64,000 nt of DNA from Omphalotus guepiniiformis (GCA_028554645.1 JAQOOI010000018.1:1054001-1118000); one strand, 5' to 3'; counted from the stretch's first letter, positions 11,790 through 24,423 are shown. Notes: generated by a model not told the origin, from the sequence alone. Program-made: numbers and translations.

Positions 11790-13506
11790 GGTTGGGTGGG
11801 GATACGTAGAAGGATGAACCAGGATTTTAGATGTGTGAGTTTTTGTTCTCGTTTCGTCTTTGGTTTGAGGGAAGTTGTGGAAAGAATGCTAAGGAGCTGT
11901 GCTTAGATCCTATACTCTACTTTATGCCGTAGTGACTGAGCGGCCACCAGGGCGATAAATATAATGTTGAGGGCTGTGAGGGGCACACGCACTCAGAACC
12001 AGAGCAAGGAAACCGAGAGCCAAAAAAGCCCAACACTGGGGTTGATAGACTAAAGAAGACACAAACGAAGCTCGTAACTACGTAACAACACATAGTGGCT
12101 ATGCAGTAACGTGATGGCCGGAACGACCGGGACGGCCATAACCGTTACAAGGGCTTGGAAGTATGTTACATACTAATGCTTTTCGGTCATACGATATTCT
12201 TTTGTAGTTTACTCTCTACGCACAAAATACGAAGTCGATTGAAACCCTGAGAACAGACGTAGTGTCTCTAGCAGCGAGTACTGAGTAAAGAGGTGAGCCT
12301 GTGAGGATTTCTCATGGTGTTCCCTTGGCGCATGGCATTGGGCTCGGGCAGGCACAAGCGCCGGCGGTAACTATTACTGTACAGCCACTTTATGATCACC
12401 TCTCTGATTTCCCTTGATTTCCACGCTCACTGTTCCGCCGCTCGAAGCGAAAGCAACTCCTGAAGGCTCCTGAAAATTTTCAATCTTTCCACGCTCGTGT
12501 CTATGTGTTGTGGATAGCAGGCAGCGGCTAATTGCTGTAGTGAGATGCATTCTGATTCATGGGGAAAGCGGTATGTACATGGGCTGAACATCCTTGGATT
12601 TTCTTAGCATCTGACGGGGGATCAAGGGGATCAAACACGCACTGGGAAGGCACTACACACTTAGGCTATCTGAGGATGGTCGTTCCGATGTTTAGTTCAT
12701 GCTTCGAAACAAAAAGAGAGGGCTATCATTGATCATGGTATCTTTATGTTTGGGCCGGGCTGGGACCGTGGCCAGTTTTGGCGCAGGATAATGCAGGTTT
12801 TTGTTGGGTTTTGGGAGAGTCAGGAGATTCGCGGGTGAGAGGCTGAGAGAGAGGGCATATCCGCATTTCCGTGTTCAATGTTGTCGTGGGCTGGCAACGA
12901 TCACCCGAAATCAACGTTAACGCTGAGGTTGCTCGGTGTCCTCGGTGGGGGCTTCCTGATCTTCTTGTTTAACGGAGCAGTCCGTCTGACCTGGTCATTC
13001 GCTGTTTACCCAAAACTGCAGTGGATGATACGTGGCCCGCAGGCTGCAAGGGGTACAATCCTTAGAATGGTAATTCACCAGCATTTCCCTTGGAGGAAAT
13101 ACCGAAAGTTATTTGAAAAGGCTTAGGATATCCAGGACAGCAAAGGACAGCAATTTAATTGCTTGGCCCATCATTGATTGAAAGGCGAGTCTCTTAAACA
13201 AATTTAAAACGTTACCGATGAGAGCTGATGCCTAATGAAGGTTATTTCCCGGAGGATCCATACAGCGCCCATCTATGCCCATCTATACTTCGCCGAGTGT
13301 TCGACAAGCATTGAAGCTACATGCGCGGCGGATGAGTATATGCACAGCCATGAAAGTGCTATCTAATATTTATACTGCAGTTCCCCTCATTTCTTTTCTC
13401 TCTATCCCCCTACCTCGGTGCCGGTCGCCTTTCAAGCAGGTCTTGTCCAACGGTCAATTTTTCGTGAACTTCTATTCTCTTTCCACCGTAGATTTTCTTT
13501 ATCAAG
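11790..13506. other. intergenic with a dispersed-repeat fragment
   Basis: Between the MFS and GH16 genes. The only structured item is the repeat at 12541-12665 (separate entry). An 82-codon open frame at 12878-13126 has a hydrophobic stretch but no recognisable family and is not called. The sequence just before 13507 is the likely GH16 promoter. Confidence 0.5.
12541..12665 (+). repeat. dispersed repeat fragment, uninterrupted relative of the site at 15490-18690
   Basis: The stretch TTCATGGGGAAAGCGG-TATGTACATGGGCTGAACATCC and onward to GGAAGGCACTACA is closely similar to sequence flanking the solo LTR (TTCATGGGGCAAGCAG at its left, TAGTATGTACATGTGCTGAA at its right). It therefore looks like a paralogue of the pre-insertion site. 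The nature of the repeat itself is unknown. Confidence 0.65.
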
Positions 13507-14804
13507 ATGTTCTCCAAAGTTCAAGCTTCCACCTTCCTTGTCGCTTCTCTCCCTCTCCTCGCGAATGCTCTTCCTTTGACGTTCCGTAACGCTACTTTGT
13601 TGGGAACGCGTGCGGACAAGGTGTGGAAACTGCAGGATCAATACGCAGGCGACAACTTCTTTGAGTATGTGAAAATACTTGTTTTTCGTTCGTGATCTAG
13701 TCTTGATTCGAAGTTTGTTACAGTGGCTTTGGGTTTTTCACCGGGAATGACCCCACCAACGGATTGGTCGATTACGTGGACCAAGATACGGCTACTAAAG
13801 AAGGTCTCGCGAAAGTCACAAACGGCGTCGCCGTCATTGCCGCAGACGCTACTACGCAATTAAGGTCTGGCGAGAATCGCAAATCGTACGTTTATTTGTT
13901 TTGTCCATGGCGTAGAATATTTTATTTATACTTTGGTACAACAGTGTTAGGATCTCCTCCAAGAAGACCTACAACGGTGGTCTTTTCATCGCCGATTTTG
14001 CGGCCATGCCAGTGGGTTGTGGGACTTGGCCCGCTTATTGGTGAGTACCTTCGTGAAGATATATCTGTCTTTGACTAACAAAGTTTTAGGCTGGTCGGAC
14101 CAAACTGGCCGTCTGGAGGTAAGTCAACTCTGAGTATCTTCTCCATGCACAACACTCACTAATACGGCCCTCCACAGGCGAGATCGACGTGATCGAAGGC
14201 GTGCATGAATCCACTGTCAACCAGATTGCCATGCACACCAGCGAGGGGTGCTCTATCGACAACTCTAAAGCATCCCAAATAACCGGTACTTTAGGTAACC
14301 CCACTTGCACAAGCGGCGCCACCGGCAACGCTGGGTGTCAGACAACGGATTCGTCACCCAAGTCGTTTGGCGAGCCTTTCAACGCAGCTGGTGGGGGTAC
14401 GATGGCTGTCTATTGGGATCACGAAAGTGATCTTGGTATTCGCGTGTGGTTTTGGTCTAAAGGGAGCGTACCGGATGATGTCACCAAAGGCCAGCCCAAC
14501 GTTGCGACGTGGGGCAAGCCCACATCGTGGCTGGCGGACGGAAGTTCGTGCGATGTGAAGTCGCATTTCCATGATATGAGCATAATTATCAATCTTACAT
14601 TTTGTGGGGATTGGGCTGGGAATTCGTACAACAGGAATCCGGACAACACTACAAGTCAATGCCCGAGAACTTGTGCGGATGCGGTTGCTGATCCTAGCAA
14701 TTACAAAGGTGTGTCTTTTTATGGTTTCTGTGGTTTGTATCGGTTATTGAATAGTGGAAACAGAGGCTCAGTGGAAAGTCAACTATATTCACGTTTATAA
14801 TTGA
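13507..14804 (+). CDS. secreted GH16 family endo-beta-glucanase (laminarinase-like)
   Basis: Six exons (13507-13664, 13724-13885, 13945-14040, 14090-14118, 14178-14708, 14764-14804) give 338 residues with exact phase agreement. The N-terminus is a signal peptide (MFSKVQASTFLVASLPLLANA), so the enzyme is secreted or wall-bound. Conserved GH16 features are FFDGFGFFTGNDPTNG followed by VDYVD, NGGLFIADFAAMPVGCGTWPAYW, WPSGGEIDVIEGV with the catalytic E-x-D-x-x-E arrangement at the exon 4/5 junction, HTSEGC, a Cys-rich middle region, and the C-terminal AQWKVNYIHVYN strand. Such enzymes hydrolyse or remodel beta-1,3(4)-glucans of fungal cell walls. Only short introns are present and nothing is truncated. 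The exact linkage specificity cannot be read from sequence. Confidence 0.92.
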
Positions 14805-15513
14805 TGGGGTAGTATACTCGATTGAAAATGACATTTCTCTTTCGTGCATACGAATATAAATAAGATTCAATTTGGGTTTTGTGATGGTTAACGTTGATCT
14901 CTTGAACGTTCCCAGCTGTCGCGCAGCCAATGTAAGAACACGTTCGGCGAAGAGACCCATGCTAGCAGGCTTCCCATAGTCTACATCTCTAATACCAGTT
15001 CAACTTCAAATCCGACTTCATGTTCGGAGACATGTCCAAGCCCGGGTCAGAGTCAGTCGTCCTCGTCAGCAGAGTCTGACTAGCTTTCACTCCGTACACT
15101 TGCGGGGGATTGTACTCCGGCAATAGACATTCGTGCCTGTTTTTTAAAAGATGAACTCAACGACAAATTCAGCCTAAACACAATAGAGACGAACCGTAGG
15201 CCGTATTCTGAATGTTCGTCCCATTGAGAGATAGACATGATTTGTTCTGGTCGAATGGGAAGTTCTGGAACAAAATATGGTTAATTGCTTATCTACCCAT
15301 TGTTGGCTGAAGTTGTAGCCCATTTATGGACTGAGACTCCTTCGGGAGCTCTTGCAATTGTTTTGTGATTCGAGTTGCGTGGCAGTCAAGCAATTCAAGG
15401 CGGTAACACAGAACAATGTAAATTTCATGCAGCGCACGAAGGAGGAACCATGACAATTCATTCTCAAAACATGAAATACTGTAGTGGGATGTAAGTGTTC
15501 ATGGGGCAAGCAG
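14805..15513. other. intergenic up to the solo LTR
   Basis: No gene is supported; open frames are short and unstructured. The last bases, GCAG at 15510-15513, form the left copy of a 4-bp target duplication repeated at 18603-18606. Confidence 0.5.
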
Positions 15514-18500
15514 TGATGTGCTTGGTATGGGGTATGAATGAGAAGTAGTGCTAACTGACTCGAATGAATCTACCCAGCACTCAAAACACACACACAACAC
15601 ACAAAGACTTTTAAGTTCGTGGGGTTTGGGGGACTAACAAACTCTGTGAAGCAAGTAAGGTTTTTGTAAGAGGAGCTCAGAGAAACAGTCAAAACCGATG
15701 TGACACAGATGAATCTATGCTATACACCACGCACACAAACTAACACGTAACTTAACAAATCACCACGATCAGTGACTACAAACAATACAACAACCAGACG
15801 ATTGTTGGAAGATGCCAGACAACCTCTCACTTAGTGGAGTTGGTTATAGGAGGATTTCAGAACTGCCAGATGACGAGTTCAACGAGTGACCAGACGATCT
15901 ACTCTTATTCACACTACACACACAGGCTCCACGGTGTTGCGTCAAAAAGCCTTTCAGTACTGAAATCTATCAGATTGAAGTAAAAATGGAATGTTCAAGC
16001 ATTGGAAACTGAACATAAAGGACTAGAGTCACCCCAGACTGCTAGTTAAGACATGAAACATACTTGTACCCACAATGCCTAAGTGTAGTGTTTGCTACAG
16101 TACTAAATCTGGTGCTAAGCAACTGTGACCAATGGGTTATACAAAGAGATACTAGTTATGCCTCTCCAGATGTGTTGGAATTCCAATGTTCCATACCAGA
16201 TTGAGTTGGTCAGACCCACCCTCTAATAACTAGAGACTCTACCAAGTGTTGTTGACTGTAATCCAAGGGGTTGATGGATTTTCACTTCAATTGAACAACT
16301 ATCTAAGTCCTTTGGACTGATCAAAAGTTCCAGCTGGTCTTGCTAACTAAGTTGGCACTACAAGATTGAATGCTGAGAATATGGGCAATCTTGAAGATTG
16401 TATTACCAGAGAAATATTGTACATTGAGTACTATGTGAACATAATGTCACTAAGATGAAATGCCAATCTGTGTAATAATGGAAGGAGATTCAAAGTTACA
16501 TCTGCACAAATGAGTTAGACACTCAATACTCATGATGAAAGGAGTTAGATACTGAAAATGAGTATCTCTCTGGATCTGAGTATCTCGCTGAAATTCAGTA
16601 ACCCTCTGAACTTGATGAAAGACAAAGGCACTCTAATTGGAGGTCTTAGACGAAACTATGGGATAGAATACTGTCCTAGGAGAAGCTGAGAGCTATCCTA
16701 AACAAGAAATATAACCTGAGTACAAATCTGACCAAAAAGAGATGTATAGGGGTAAAACTTGAAATAAACAGTTACTGTACCTTACTGTGGCTGATAGAAA
16801 CGATGAAGCATGGTCTAGATAAGCTCTAGAGCTTCTACACAACTCCTAATGCTGCCCTAGTAGAGGAGAATGTGCCAATTTTGGAGAAACTTATAGGGGA
16901 CCAGATTTGCAATGCACTGAGGAGAATGTCACCTGTCAGGATACTGGTTGCTATTTACATGTTCTGGACCATTATTTAGATACCCTGGGTACGCCCTAAC
17001 ACACCTAGAACGCGGACAAAGCGATATATTTCTGTTTTTATACCAATCTATACCCAAAGTTCCTACTTTTTGACTATCTAACTGGAAAATTACCTAGAAA
17101 ACTACCTAAAAATAATCCAATCTCTGCTCAATTGATACTTACTTACTTTTGACTCATTTACTGTTCAGATTACTCTTTTAATTTCGAGATATATGTTTGA
17201 TTTTATGATTTAGTATATATAGCTTACAGAGTATCTATTTAGATTTTCTTAAGCAAGTACTGCCCAAAGCTACAAGCCAAAAGCAGGAAACCCTTCTTAG
17301 ACAAAATATAGCCTGGCTCTTTAGAGTTCAGTTCGAGAAATATCCAGTTGTGAAAACTTCTGTAAAGTCCCTTGTGGCAGATAAATTGAAAGAGATACTG
17401 AATCTTTGCTGAAACTGCTGTTCTGTCTGTGCTGAATCTGCCTGCTGAAACTGTCTGTGCTGCATCTGAAACTGTTCCCTGCATTGTCTGACCATTGGAT
17501 CAAGTTTAACACCAAGAATTGATTGTCCTGAATCCCTCCTGAACCCTGAAAACCATCCTTACCTTCTGTCTGAATTTTGTGTTTTGAGATACCCTCTGCC
17601 ATTTTTCACCCAGATTGAGATAAAGACATCTGTAACCCTGCAGATTCGAAGTTCAATTGTTGCGTCTAACTGTGCGGAATCTCTGACAACGCCAGTCACA
17701 CCTCACCCTACATCATTTTTGATTTGAGTTGGATTGTGCTCATTTGAGTATCTCTCTCGTTCATTTCATAGTCACTACAGCGGTACCAGATGATTCCGCT
17801 TGTACACACTTTAGACACACTGACTTATAAACAAACGTGACAGTTAACACTTTAAAACTTCTAAACACTCGGTGGGACTTAAGCTTTTCCACACACAAAT
17901 GCTATTAGCTCTATGGGGGGGCTCGGGAACCTGTTCTTCCTTGCCCAGGTTCTATTTCTTATATACGGTATTTCTATTTACATAGTACAAACAAATGTCG
18001 CAATACTTGATGGTTATGAGTGATATAATGCATATGGTACACCACGTAAGGTAGGGATGAAGTATAGTACGCGGGAACAGAGTATCTTATATCAGGTTAT
18101 AATCTTGCCGCGTTTAGAAAGTATTGCAGTAGTTCACTAACACTGTATCCCCTTACGTGTTCTACTTCCGCGTCGTCGGAAGTACTTCTTGTCACATCGT
18201 ACGTCTAGACCCTTCTGTGGCTCAACAGTGGTCATTAGATATGACTAGTGCACGGAGCTACTGCTACCTGGTTTCTAAGTCTGGCCCTCTGAGTAGTGCC
18301 GCGGTACTTCGTTACCTACACATTGGCTTATACAGTATTGGGGCCATCAAGTTATACACGTCGGACCTTAAAACAAGTGCCGCGACACTTTACTTGAGTG
18401 CATACTTAGGTAATACATACACTGAGAAGACCTATTTAGTGCCATTCTACAGTCTTGTATACCTTTGTACACATATACTGGTGGTTGAATGTGCGTAATA

Positions 18501-18602
18501 CACCGCAGAACTTAGGACTATACAGTGTACTTAGTAGGTTTGTACTGGAGTGATCAATCCCGCGAGGCCAAAAATGGTAGTGGTATTCCTGTGGCTGTAT
18601 CA
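15514..18602 (-). repeat. old solo LTR of family A, interrupted by an LTR of family C
   Basis: The two parts 15514-15934 and 17780-18602 match the LTRs of element A (23185-24423 and 36304-37532) over their full length, starting TGATGTGCTTGG and ending GTATCA in plus coordinates. No internal element sequence remains, so this is a solo LTR formed by LTR-LTR recombination. It is flanked by GCAG at 15510-15513 and 18603-18606, a 4-bp target duplication. It differs from the intact LTRs mostly by CpG to TpG/CpA changes. An antisense-to-element open frame of 113 codons at 18157-18498 is retained, as in the other LTR copies, but has no recognisable domain. Strand is given by comparison with element A. 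Confidence 0.88.
15935..17779 (+). repeat. solo LTR of family C nested in the solo LTR of family A
   Basis: This 1845-bp unit runs TGTTGCGTCAAAAAGCC ... CATAGTCACTACA. It is the reverse complement, with scattered changes, of the LTR of element C at 37533-39376. It lies inside the family A LTR at the sequence CTCC-GCGG-TACC. The flanks are ACGG on the left and GCGG on the right, a 4-bp duplication with one base changed. It contains only LTR sequence. A Gln/Ser-rich open frame of 93 codons at 17321-17602 (minus) is shared with the other LTR but has no known domain. Confidence 0.88.
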
Positions 18603-18822
18603 GCAGTAGTATGTACATGTGCTGAACATCCTTGGATTTTCTTAGCATCTTACAGGGGATCAAAAAGGCACTAGGAAGGCACTACATGCTGTAGTGACAT
18701 GTAGGGAAGCAACGTAACACGTAACGGTAGCTTCGTTGCGTTGCCTAAGGGAAAACGTTACTCTTAATACCCTTAAAAAAGTGAATAGAGGCATAAATTT
18801 GAGGTTCTACTATGTGAAGGTT

Positions 18823-20400
18823 CTACACGAGCTCATTTTGAGGTAATCTACCAGTCTGTGACCACATATTACCATCATCATTATATGCCCAAATGTTCTC
18901 GCCCTCCTGCCTTGAAACAAGTCTTTCTGCCACATGCACAATCATGGAATTGAAAGTAGCAGTGATTACCTCCATCAGAGGTACATCAATATTATCTTCT
19001 GCAAATGCATCTAGTCCAGCTTCATCATGTACACTTGACACCTCACCAAATACAGCTCCACAGCAAGCCTGAATTTTGTCAAACAACACTTTATCATTGC
19101 GGAGATATTCTTGGAGTGCTCCCTGAGTCTGCCTACTGGTGAGACACTCAGCAGAGAGATCATAAGTTTTCGCTTTGCATCCACCCCAAGCCTATATGAA
19201 GTTGTGTTAAATGATGTTGCAATTTGAGATGGAAGCTAAGTACTCACCTTCTGTATTAAGTCTCGACCATCTGGCCCATTCATGAACTCGTAGGCTTCCA
19301 CTAGTCCAGCAACTGATGCATCTCAAAGCTTTGGGAGTGAGGTGGTGACCTTGAAATCTGATAAAGGCAGACCATCTGCAAGATGCTCTTGATGGCATCA
19401 AGCCATCCAATCAAAGAGAGTTTGTTTGAGTAAATGTTTAATAGGTCGCTGCAAACCAATGTCTGCTGGCTGGAACTTTCCAGTACAGTTGGCCGGGACA
19501 AAAATAAGAATAATGTTTGGATGATCATTGAAAATGAAGTCTCGAAAATCCTGCCCAGTGTGCACAGGATATGAATCGATGAACAAAATTGACATCTGAT
19601 TCTCATCGAGTATTAGATCTGCCTCAATAACACCCTTGATATAGGGAACCAGGATTTCATCAACCCATTCCTTCATTGTTTTGAGAGTGCTAAAGTGACT
19701 TCAAGGGCTGGTCTCACTCTTGGCACAGGTGAAATGAAAACCATTATCTTTAGCTTCCTTTATTCCAGCAGCTGTCACTGAAGATGTTGAAGCCAGAGAT
19801 TTACCACCCCAGACTTGCTGGAATAGAAGAATACTCCCTGAAGCTGAGCTCACAACACAAAGGGTGAAGGCACGCTTCTCGTCTTTGGCAACAATGTCAA
19901 CTTGTTTACGCCAGTGGTATCCCAAGTCCAAGAGCTGTTTCGTAAGACATACATGCCAACTTGGTCAATGTTAATGACAAGTTTAGGGGGAACATGATGC
20001 CACTTCATTGCATAAGTGAGGCAGGAGAATGTATGTTCACAAAGATCATCTGCATTGGAAGGAAGATGTGCAGCAGCTCTGGTGCCAGACTGTGGTGTCC
20101 AATTCATGACACTCGCAAAAAAAGTCACAAACAAATCTCTCTGAACATTGAAAATGCTTTGTGAGAATTTCCGGGTTCTCCTTCTGGATTACTGCCAACA
20201 TGACAGAGTGAGCAATTGGAACATTGACAACAAGACCGGATTCCAAGAAGGGTTGTCTTGATCTCTTCAACAACTTCTGGGAACTTGGTTAAGGCCCCAG
20301 AATGCCCACTACCCTGCAAGGTATGACAGTTGTCAATTGCCTTCAATGTACGGTCATTCCATCTCTTTTCTCCAGGCTGTATATCAGCTGAGAAGTGCAG
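18823..20400 (-). pseudogene. degenerate pogo/DDE-superfamily transposase
   Basis: The minus strand carries a typical Agaricomycete DDE endonuclease in broken pieces. In order these are RWNDRTLKAIDNCHTLQGSG and onward near 20380-20290, the CENP-B-like helical part ILTKHFQCSERFVCDFF near 20170, NIDQVGMYVL near 19965, FQQVWGGKSL near 19820, ILFIDSYPVHTG near 19570, FVPANCTGKFQPADIGLQR near 19470, and a C-terminal block ending NELV at 18823. The three catalytic aspartates are still visible (NIDQ, FIDSYPVHTG, PADIGLQR). The frame changes several times and there is an in-frame TGA at 19703-19701, so no active enzyme can be made. Terminal inverted repeats were not identified. The element would have moved DNA by cut and paste when intact. 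Confidence 0.8.
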
Positions 20401-21230
20401 AGGCGTGTCAGAGGCTACTCCTATGCACTCTGAGGTTCCAATTGACCCTACATCTGCTGCAGCGGAACCCCCGTCAACCCAGCTCCTATGTCTCCTATCA
20501 GCCCTGCACCCATCCCTGAGCCAGCCATCCCTCTCAATATTGAGTCAAGTGAGCAAACGGATATTGCAGCAGATTCTGAAGCCAGCAGTCCCACTGTCAC
20601 TGCCTGATACCACTCCAACTCCAACTCCTGATTACGTTCCAACTCCAAATGTGCCTGCCGTCCCGTCTGCCGAGTTGAGTGAGCAAACAGACATTGCAGC
20701 AAATTCTGAAGCCAGCAGTCCCATCGTGACTCCTGATACCACTCTGACTCTGACTCTCAATTACGTTTCAACTCCAAATGTTGAAACTCCGAATTCTCCT
20801 TTGCCATCTACTGACAATGTGGATAATAACGATAATATTCGCTCTCTTCAGCCTGATTTTATTGATGAGAGCAATATCAATCCAACCCTTTGCAGTTGCA
20901 CCGTCGCTCCTGCTCCTTTCAACTCCACTCACAAAAATACAACAATCATTACCTCATCAGAAGCCACTGCCCCAGTCAAGAAGTCCACAGCTTGAAAGTG
21001 CATGTCCCCTACTGAGAAGGAAAACATCCCTCCCTCGAACGCAGCTGCTGAGCCGATGGGACACCGTCACATATGAGCTCCAGTTTGTGAGGCTCTTACT
21101 CTTGCTGAACACAAGAAATTGAACCAAGGTTCTGGGTCAGGCCAAGCGGAAGTGAAGAAGCACAAGGGTATGGGAAAGCACACATGAGACGAAGCTGGCA
21201 GAACTGCCACTCAGCCTAAGTCTAAACATG
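20395..21230 (+). pseudogene. degenerate Pro/Thr/Ser-rich open frame of unknown origin
   Basis: A divergent neighbour of the DDE transposase. The plus frame is open to 20995 (TPTPTPDYVPTPNVPAVPSA-type sequence), then continues past in-frame stops into PTEKENIPPS and LTLAEHKKLNQGSGSG. A tandem duplication of about 130 bp is visible (units starting at 20548 and 20678). I do not recognise a domain. It may be the second, non-catalytic gene of the DDE element or low-complexity sequence brought in with it. Confidence 0.35.
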
Positions 21231-21930
21231 AAAGCCTAGGAGTTGCACTCAACTCTCTTGTTGATTTTATCTCACTCTATTTACTGAGTATTTGCGCGTC
21301 AATTTTTGTTAGTATAATATTGTACATGAAAATATAATGTGATTTCTTGCCCATAAAAAGTAAATGAAATATTGAGCCAAATATGGGTTGAATACATGTA
21401 TAGTGTACATGAGTGTGAATATATGTAGTAAATACAAAGGGAGCAAAGCACAGGGTGCAGGGGTGCAGGGTGCAGGAGTGCGAAGGCTGGAGGGAGCTAA
21501 CAGAAAAGAGGTCATGTGAAGAGGCCACGTGCGACAATCAGCAGGGCCAGTTCTCTTTTTTCTGGATTTCATATATTTTGCTGGATATGTCAGGGCCAAC
21601 AAACGAGCAGTGTCTACAAAATTAGAAGCCCTGTCCATTGGAAAAAAAAAGGGAAGCAGAAGCAGATTTTTTGATCAATCACAAATAAACTGAGAAAAAA
21701 AGAAGCTGGTGACTGACATTTGATGCATCTATCAATGGCAACTGTCACAATTGCAGCGCAAACCAAACCTACCCATAAGTGATCAAAGCTATAGAGGTGG
21801 GCTGATATACTCCTATCAGAGACGATAGAGGGTGATGTATCACTATATACATTGCTATTACAATGCTATTGATATATCATTATTACAGCTCCAGCTCCTT
21901 TCTATTCACTTGGGCACACTCGGTGGCACA
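21231..21930. other. non-coding stretch inside the repeat cluster
   Basis: AT-rich sequence between two broken elements, with a small GGTGCAGG-type tandem near 21455-21480 and no supportable gene. Confidence 0.4.
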
Positions 21931-23184
21931 TCACAATATGAAAGGATTGTTGTTTGTGTGGTACTCTTTCCAAAAACCATTCTGGTAGTCTGGCAGCAGA
22001 TTGTATAGTTGACAGAATTCTGTTAAATATCTGAGAACCAATGAGGTAAGAATTCCCAGTAGACAACTCTCTAGAACAACCAGGCGATAGCTGTCAAGAT
22101 CTACTGCACGCCGGCTCTTCTTCAGTATACCAATCATCACTGAGCAAAGCCAGATTGATGTAGAATCACGACATCAAATGCATTCATTGCAAAGAAAGAC
22201 AAGTTCCTCGTTAGGGATAGCTATGGCATCAGCATATGTAACTTTGTCACTGCCTCTGGCACATTGTAGTTTGTGAAGGAGTTCTGCCTTTATCTCGCCT
22301 ACATCATCTTCAGTCCACAGTTGGGTAAATAACAGTGTTATAGTGTGATCAATGGTTATATCTGGTATCAGTGCCTGTAGCGCTTCTTGCATTGCAAACT
22401 GAGTAGCACTAAAGCAGGAGGGAAGAGGGCCAGGCGGCTTTAGGCAGGCCTCGAATGTAAATGCTAGTTGCTCTGCATTGACCGTTAGTGGTGGCTGCTT
22501 AGGATCATTGAGCTTTCGTAGAACCTTCCAGAAGACTCCTTCAGTAGGTGCGTTCACAAGCTGCTCTTTCATTCTGTGTTTCAGACGTCAAAGACAGTCA
22601 CGACCTCTGTGAGCAGTGGAACTTGAAGGAGGCTGATGAGGCTGCTGTGACTGAACAGTGCTTCACTCTCTAATTGGTTTGTCTTTCGAATCATCTTGAA
22701 TGTTACACAACACCTTTGGAATATCGAGACACTTGTACTGGCAGATAGAGGCATTGCATTATTCACTAGATGATCCAAATTTACTGCCTCAGACCTATGC
22801 TCATTGAGACCCTTCATAGCCAGCTTGCAAGCTTCAAGTATGTGACCATTCAGAGTCTTCCCTGGGTAGATGAAGTGAATAGGTGCTGGCCGGTCTCTAA
22901 TCAAAGAGTGGATCCATCGTAGAATGTCACCGTTTTTGCAGTGCCACGCACAGGCCAAGTTCTTGTGAGCATAGAAACATGTGGCACGGATGCAGTACTG
23001 AGACTTTGTTAGAATGTGTAGAGTTTTTTCTGCGGGAGTCGTTGTAAGAGCCAGACCAAGTGCGTAGAGGTCAGCCCTATCAGCTGACTGTGAACCATAG
23101 ACTTTTGAGCGGAGAATGTGAGGAGAGTTAGGGCCACAATATACACCGACTGCTGCACATGCACTTGGCTTTCCCGTGTTCCGG
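21931..23184 (-). pseudogene. RNase H plus reverse transcriptase fragment (non-LTR-type), broken
   Basis: Reading leftward from 23184, the first part is an RNase H fold (GVYCGPNSPHILRSKVYGSQ, then ADRADLYALGLAL, and IHSLIRDRPAPIHFIYPG). The second part is the start of a reverse transcriptase (EGVFWKVLRKLNDPKQPP, ARGSDKVTYADAIAIPNEEL, GILKKSRRAVDLDSYRLVVL, LLPDYQNGFWKEYHTNNNPF). This RNase H-then-RT order is familiar from Agaricomycete retroelement proteins. It is inactive: there is a stop and frame change near 22577, another frame break near 22157, the YxDD part of the RT is missing at the left, and element A has inserted into the RNase H domain at 23185. The other half should lie beyond element C, outside the window. 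Confidence 0.75.
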
Positions 23185-24423
23185 TGATGTGCTTGGTATG
23201 GGGTATGAATGAGAAGAAGTGCTAACTAACTCGAATGAATCTATCAAGCACTCAAAACACACACACAACACACAAAGACTTTTAAGTTCGTGGGGTTTGG
23301 GGGACTAACAAACTCTGTGAAGCGAATAAGGTTGTTGTAAGAGGAACGCGGAGACACAGTCAAAACCAACGCGGCACAGATAACTCTATGCTACACACCA
23401 CTCAAACGAACTAACGCGTAACTTTAACAAATCACCGCGACCAGTGACTACAAACGATACAACAACCAGACGATTGTTGGGAGATGCCAGACGACTTCTC
23501 ACTTAGTGGAGTTGGGTATAGGAGGATTTCAGAACTGCCAGACGACGAGTTCAACGAGTGACCAGACGATCCACTCTTATTCGCACTACACACACAGGCT
23601 CCGCGGTACCAGACGATCCCGCTTGTAAACACTTAGGCACACTGACTTATGAACTAACGCGACGGTTAACACTTTAAAACTTCTAATCACTCAGAGGGAC
23701 TTAAGCTTTTCCACACACAAATGCTATTAGCTCTATGGGGGGCTCGGGAACCTGTCCTTCCTTGCCCAGGTTCTATTTCTTATATACAGTATCTCTATTT
23801 ACATAGTACAAACAAATGTCGCGATACTTGACAGTTATGAGATATATGGTGCATATGGTGCACCGCGTAAGGTAGGGATGAAGTATAGTACGCGGTAACA
23901 GGGTATCCTATATCGGGTTATAATCTTGCCGCTTTTAGAAAGTATCGCGGTAGTTCGCTAACGCTGTGTCTCCTTACGTGTTCTACTTCCGCGTCGTCGG
24001 AAGTACTTCGTGTTACATCGTACGTCTAGACCCTTCTGTGGCTCAACAGTGGTCATTAGATATGACTAGTGCACGGAGCTACTGCTACCTGGTTTCTAAG
24101 TCTGGCCTTCTGAGTAGTGCCGCGGTACCTCGTTACCTACGCGTTGGTTTATACAGTATTGGGGCCATCAAGTTATACACGTCGGACCTTAGAACAAGTG
24201 CCGCGACGCTTTACTTGAGTGCATACTTAGGTAATACCTACACTGAGAAGACCCATTTAGTGCCGTTCTACAGTCTTGTACACCTTTGTACACATATACT
24301 AGTGGTTGAATGTGCGTAATACACCGCGGAACTTAGGACTATACAGTGTACTTAGTAGGTTTGTACTGGAGTGATCAATCCCGCGAGGCCGAAAATGGTA
24401 GTGGTATTCCCGCGGTCGTATCA
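23185..24423 (-). repeat. element A 3' LTR
   Basis: 1239 bp, TGATACGACCGCGGG ... AAGCACATCA on the coding strand, directly repeated at 36304-37532. It contains many CGCG cores (CACCGCG, TACGCGG, GCCGCGGTACC and others). An open frame of 117 codons at 23966-24319, antisense to the element, is present in both LTRs and nearly complete in the old solo LTR. No domain is recognised in it. Confidence 0.93.

Noticed and set aside
12878..13126. 82-codon open frame with a hydrophobic stretch upstream of the GH16 gene
   Set aside because: No recognisable domain, no splice context, and random frames of this size are common here.
17321..17602. 93-codon Gln/Ser-rich frame in the LTR of family C as a gene
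   Set aside because: Low-complexity CAG/TTC-rich sequence, shared only because the LTR is shared; nothing supports translation.
18690..18760. GCAACGTAAC ... GTTGCGTTGC imperfect inverted repeat near the DDE pseudogene as its terminal repeat
   Set aside because: The arms are short and close together, and no matching partner was found at the other end of the element.
20448..20702. Minus-strand 84-codon frame with repeated ELELE sequence
   Set aside because: It is the complement of a Thr/Pro-rich tandem duplication and has no independent support.
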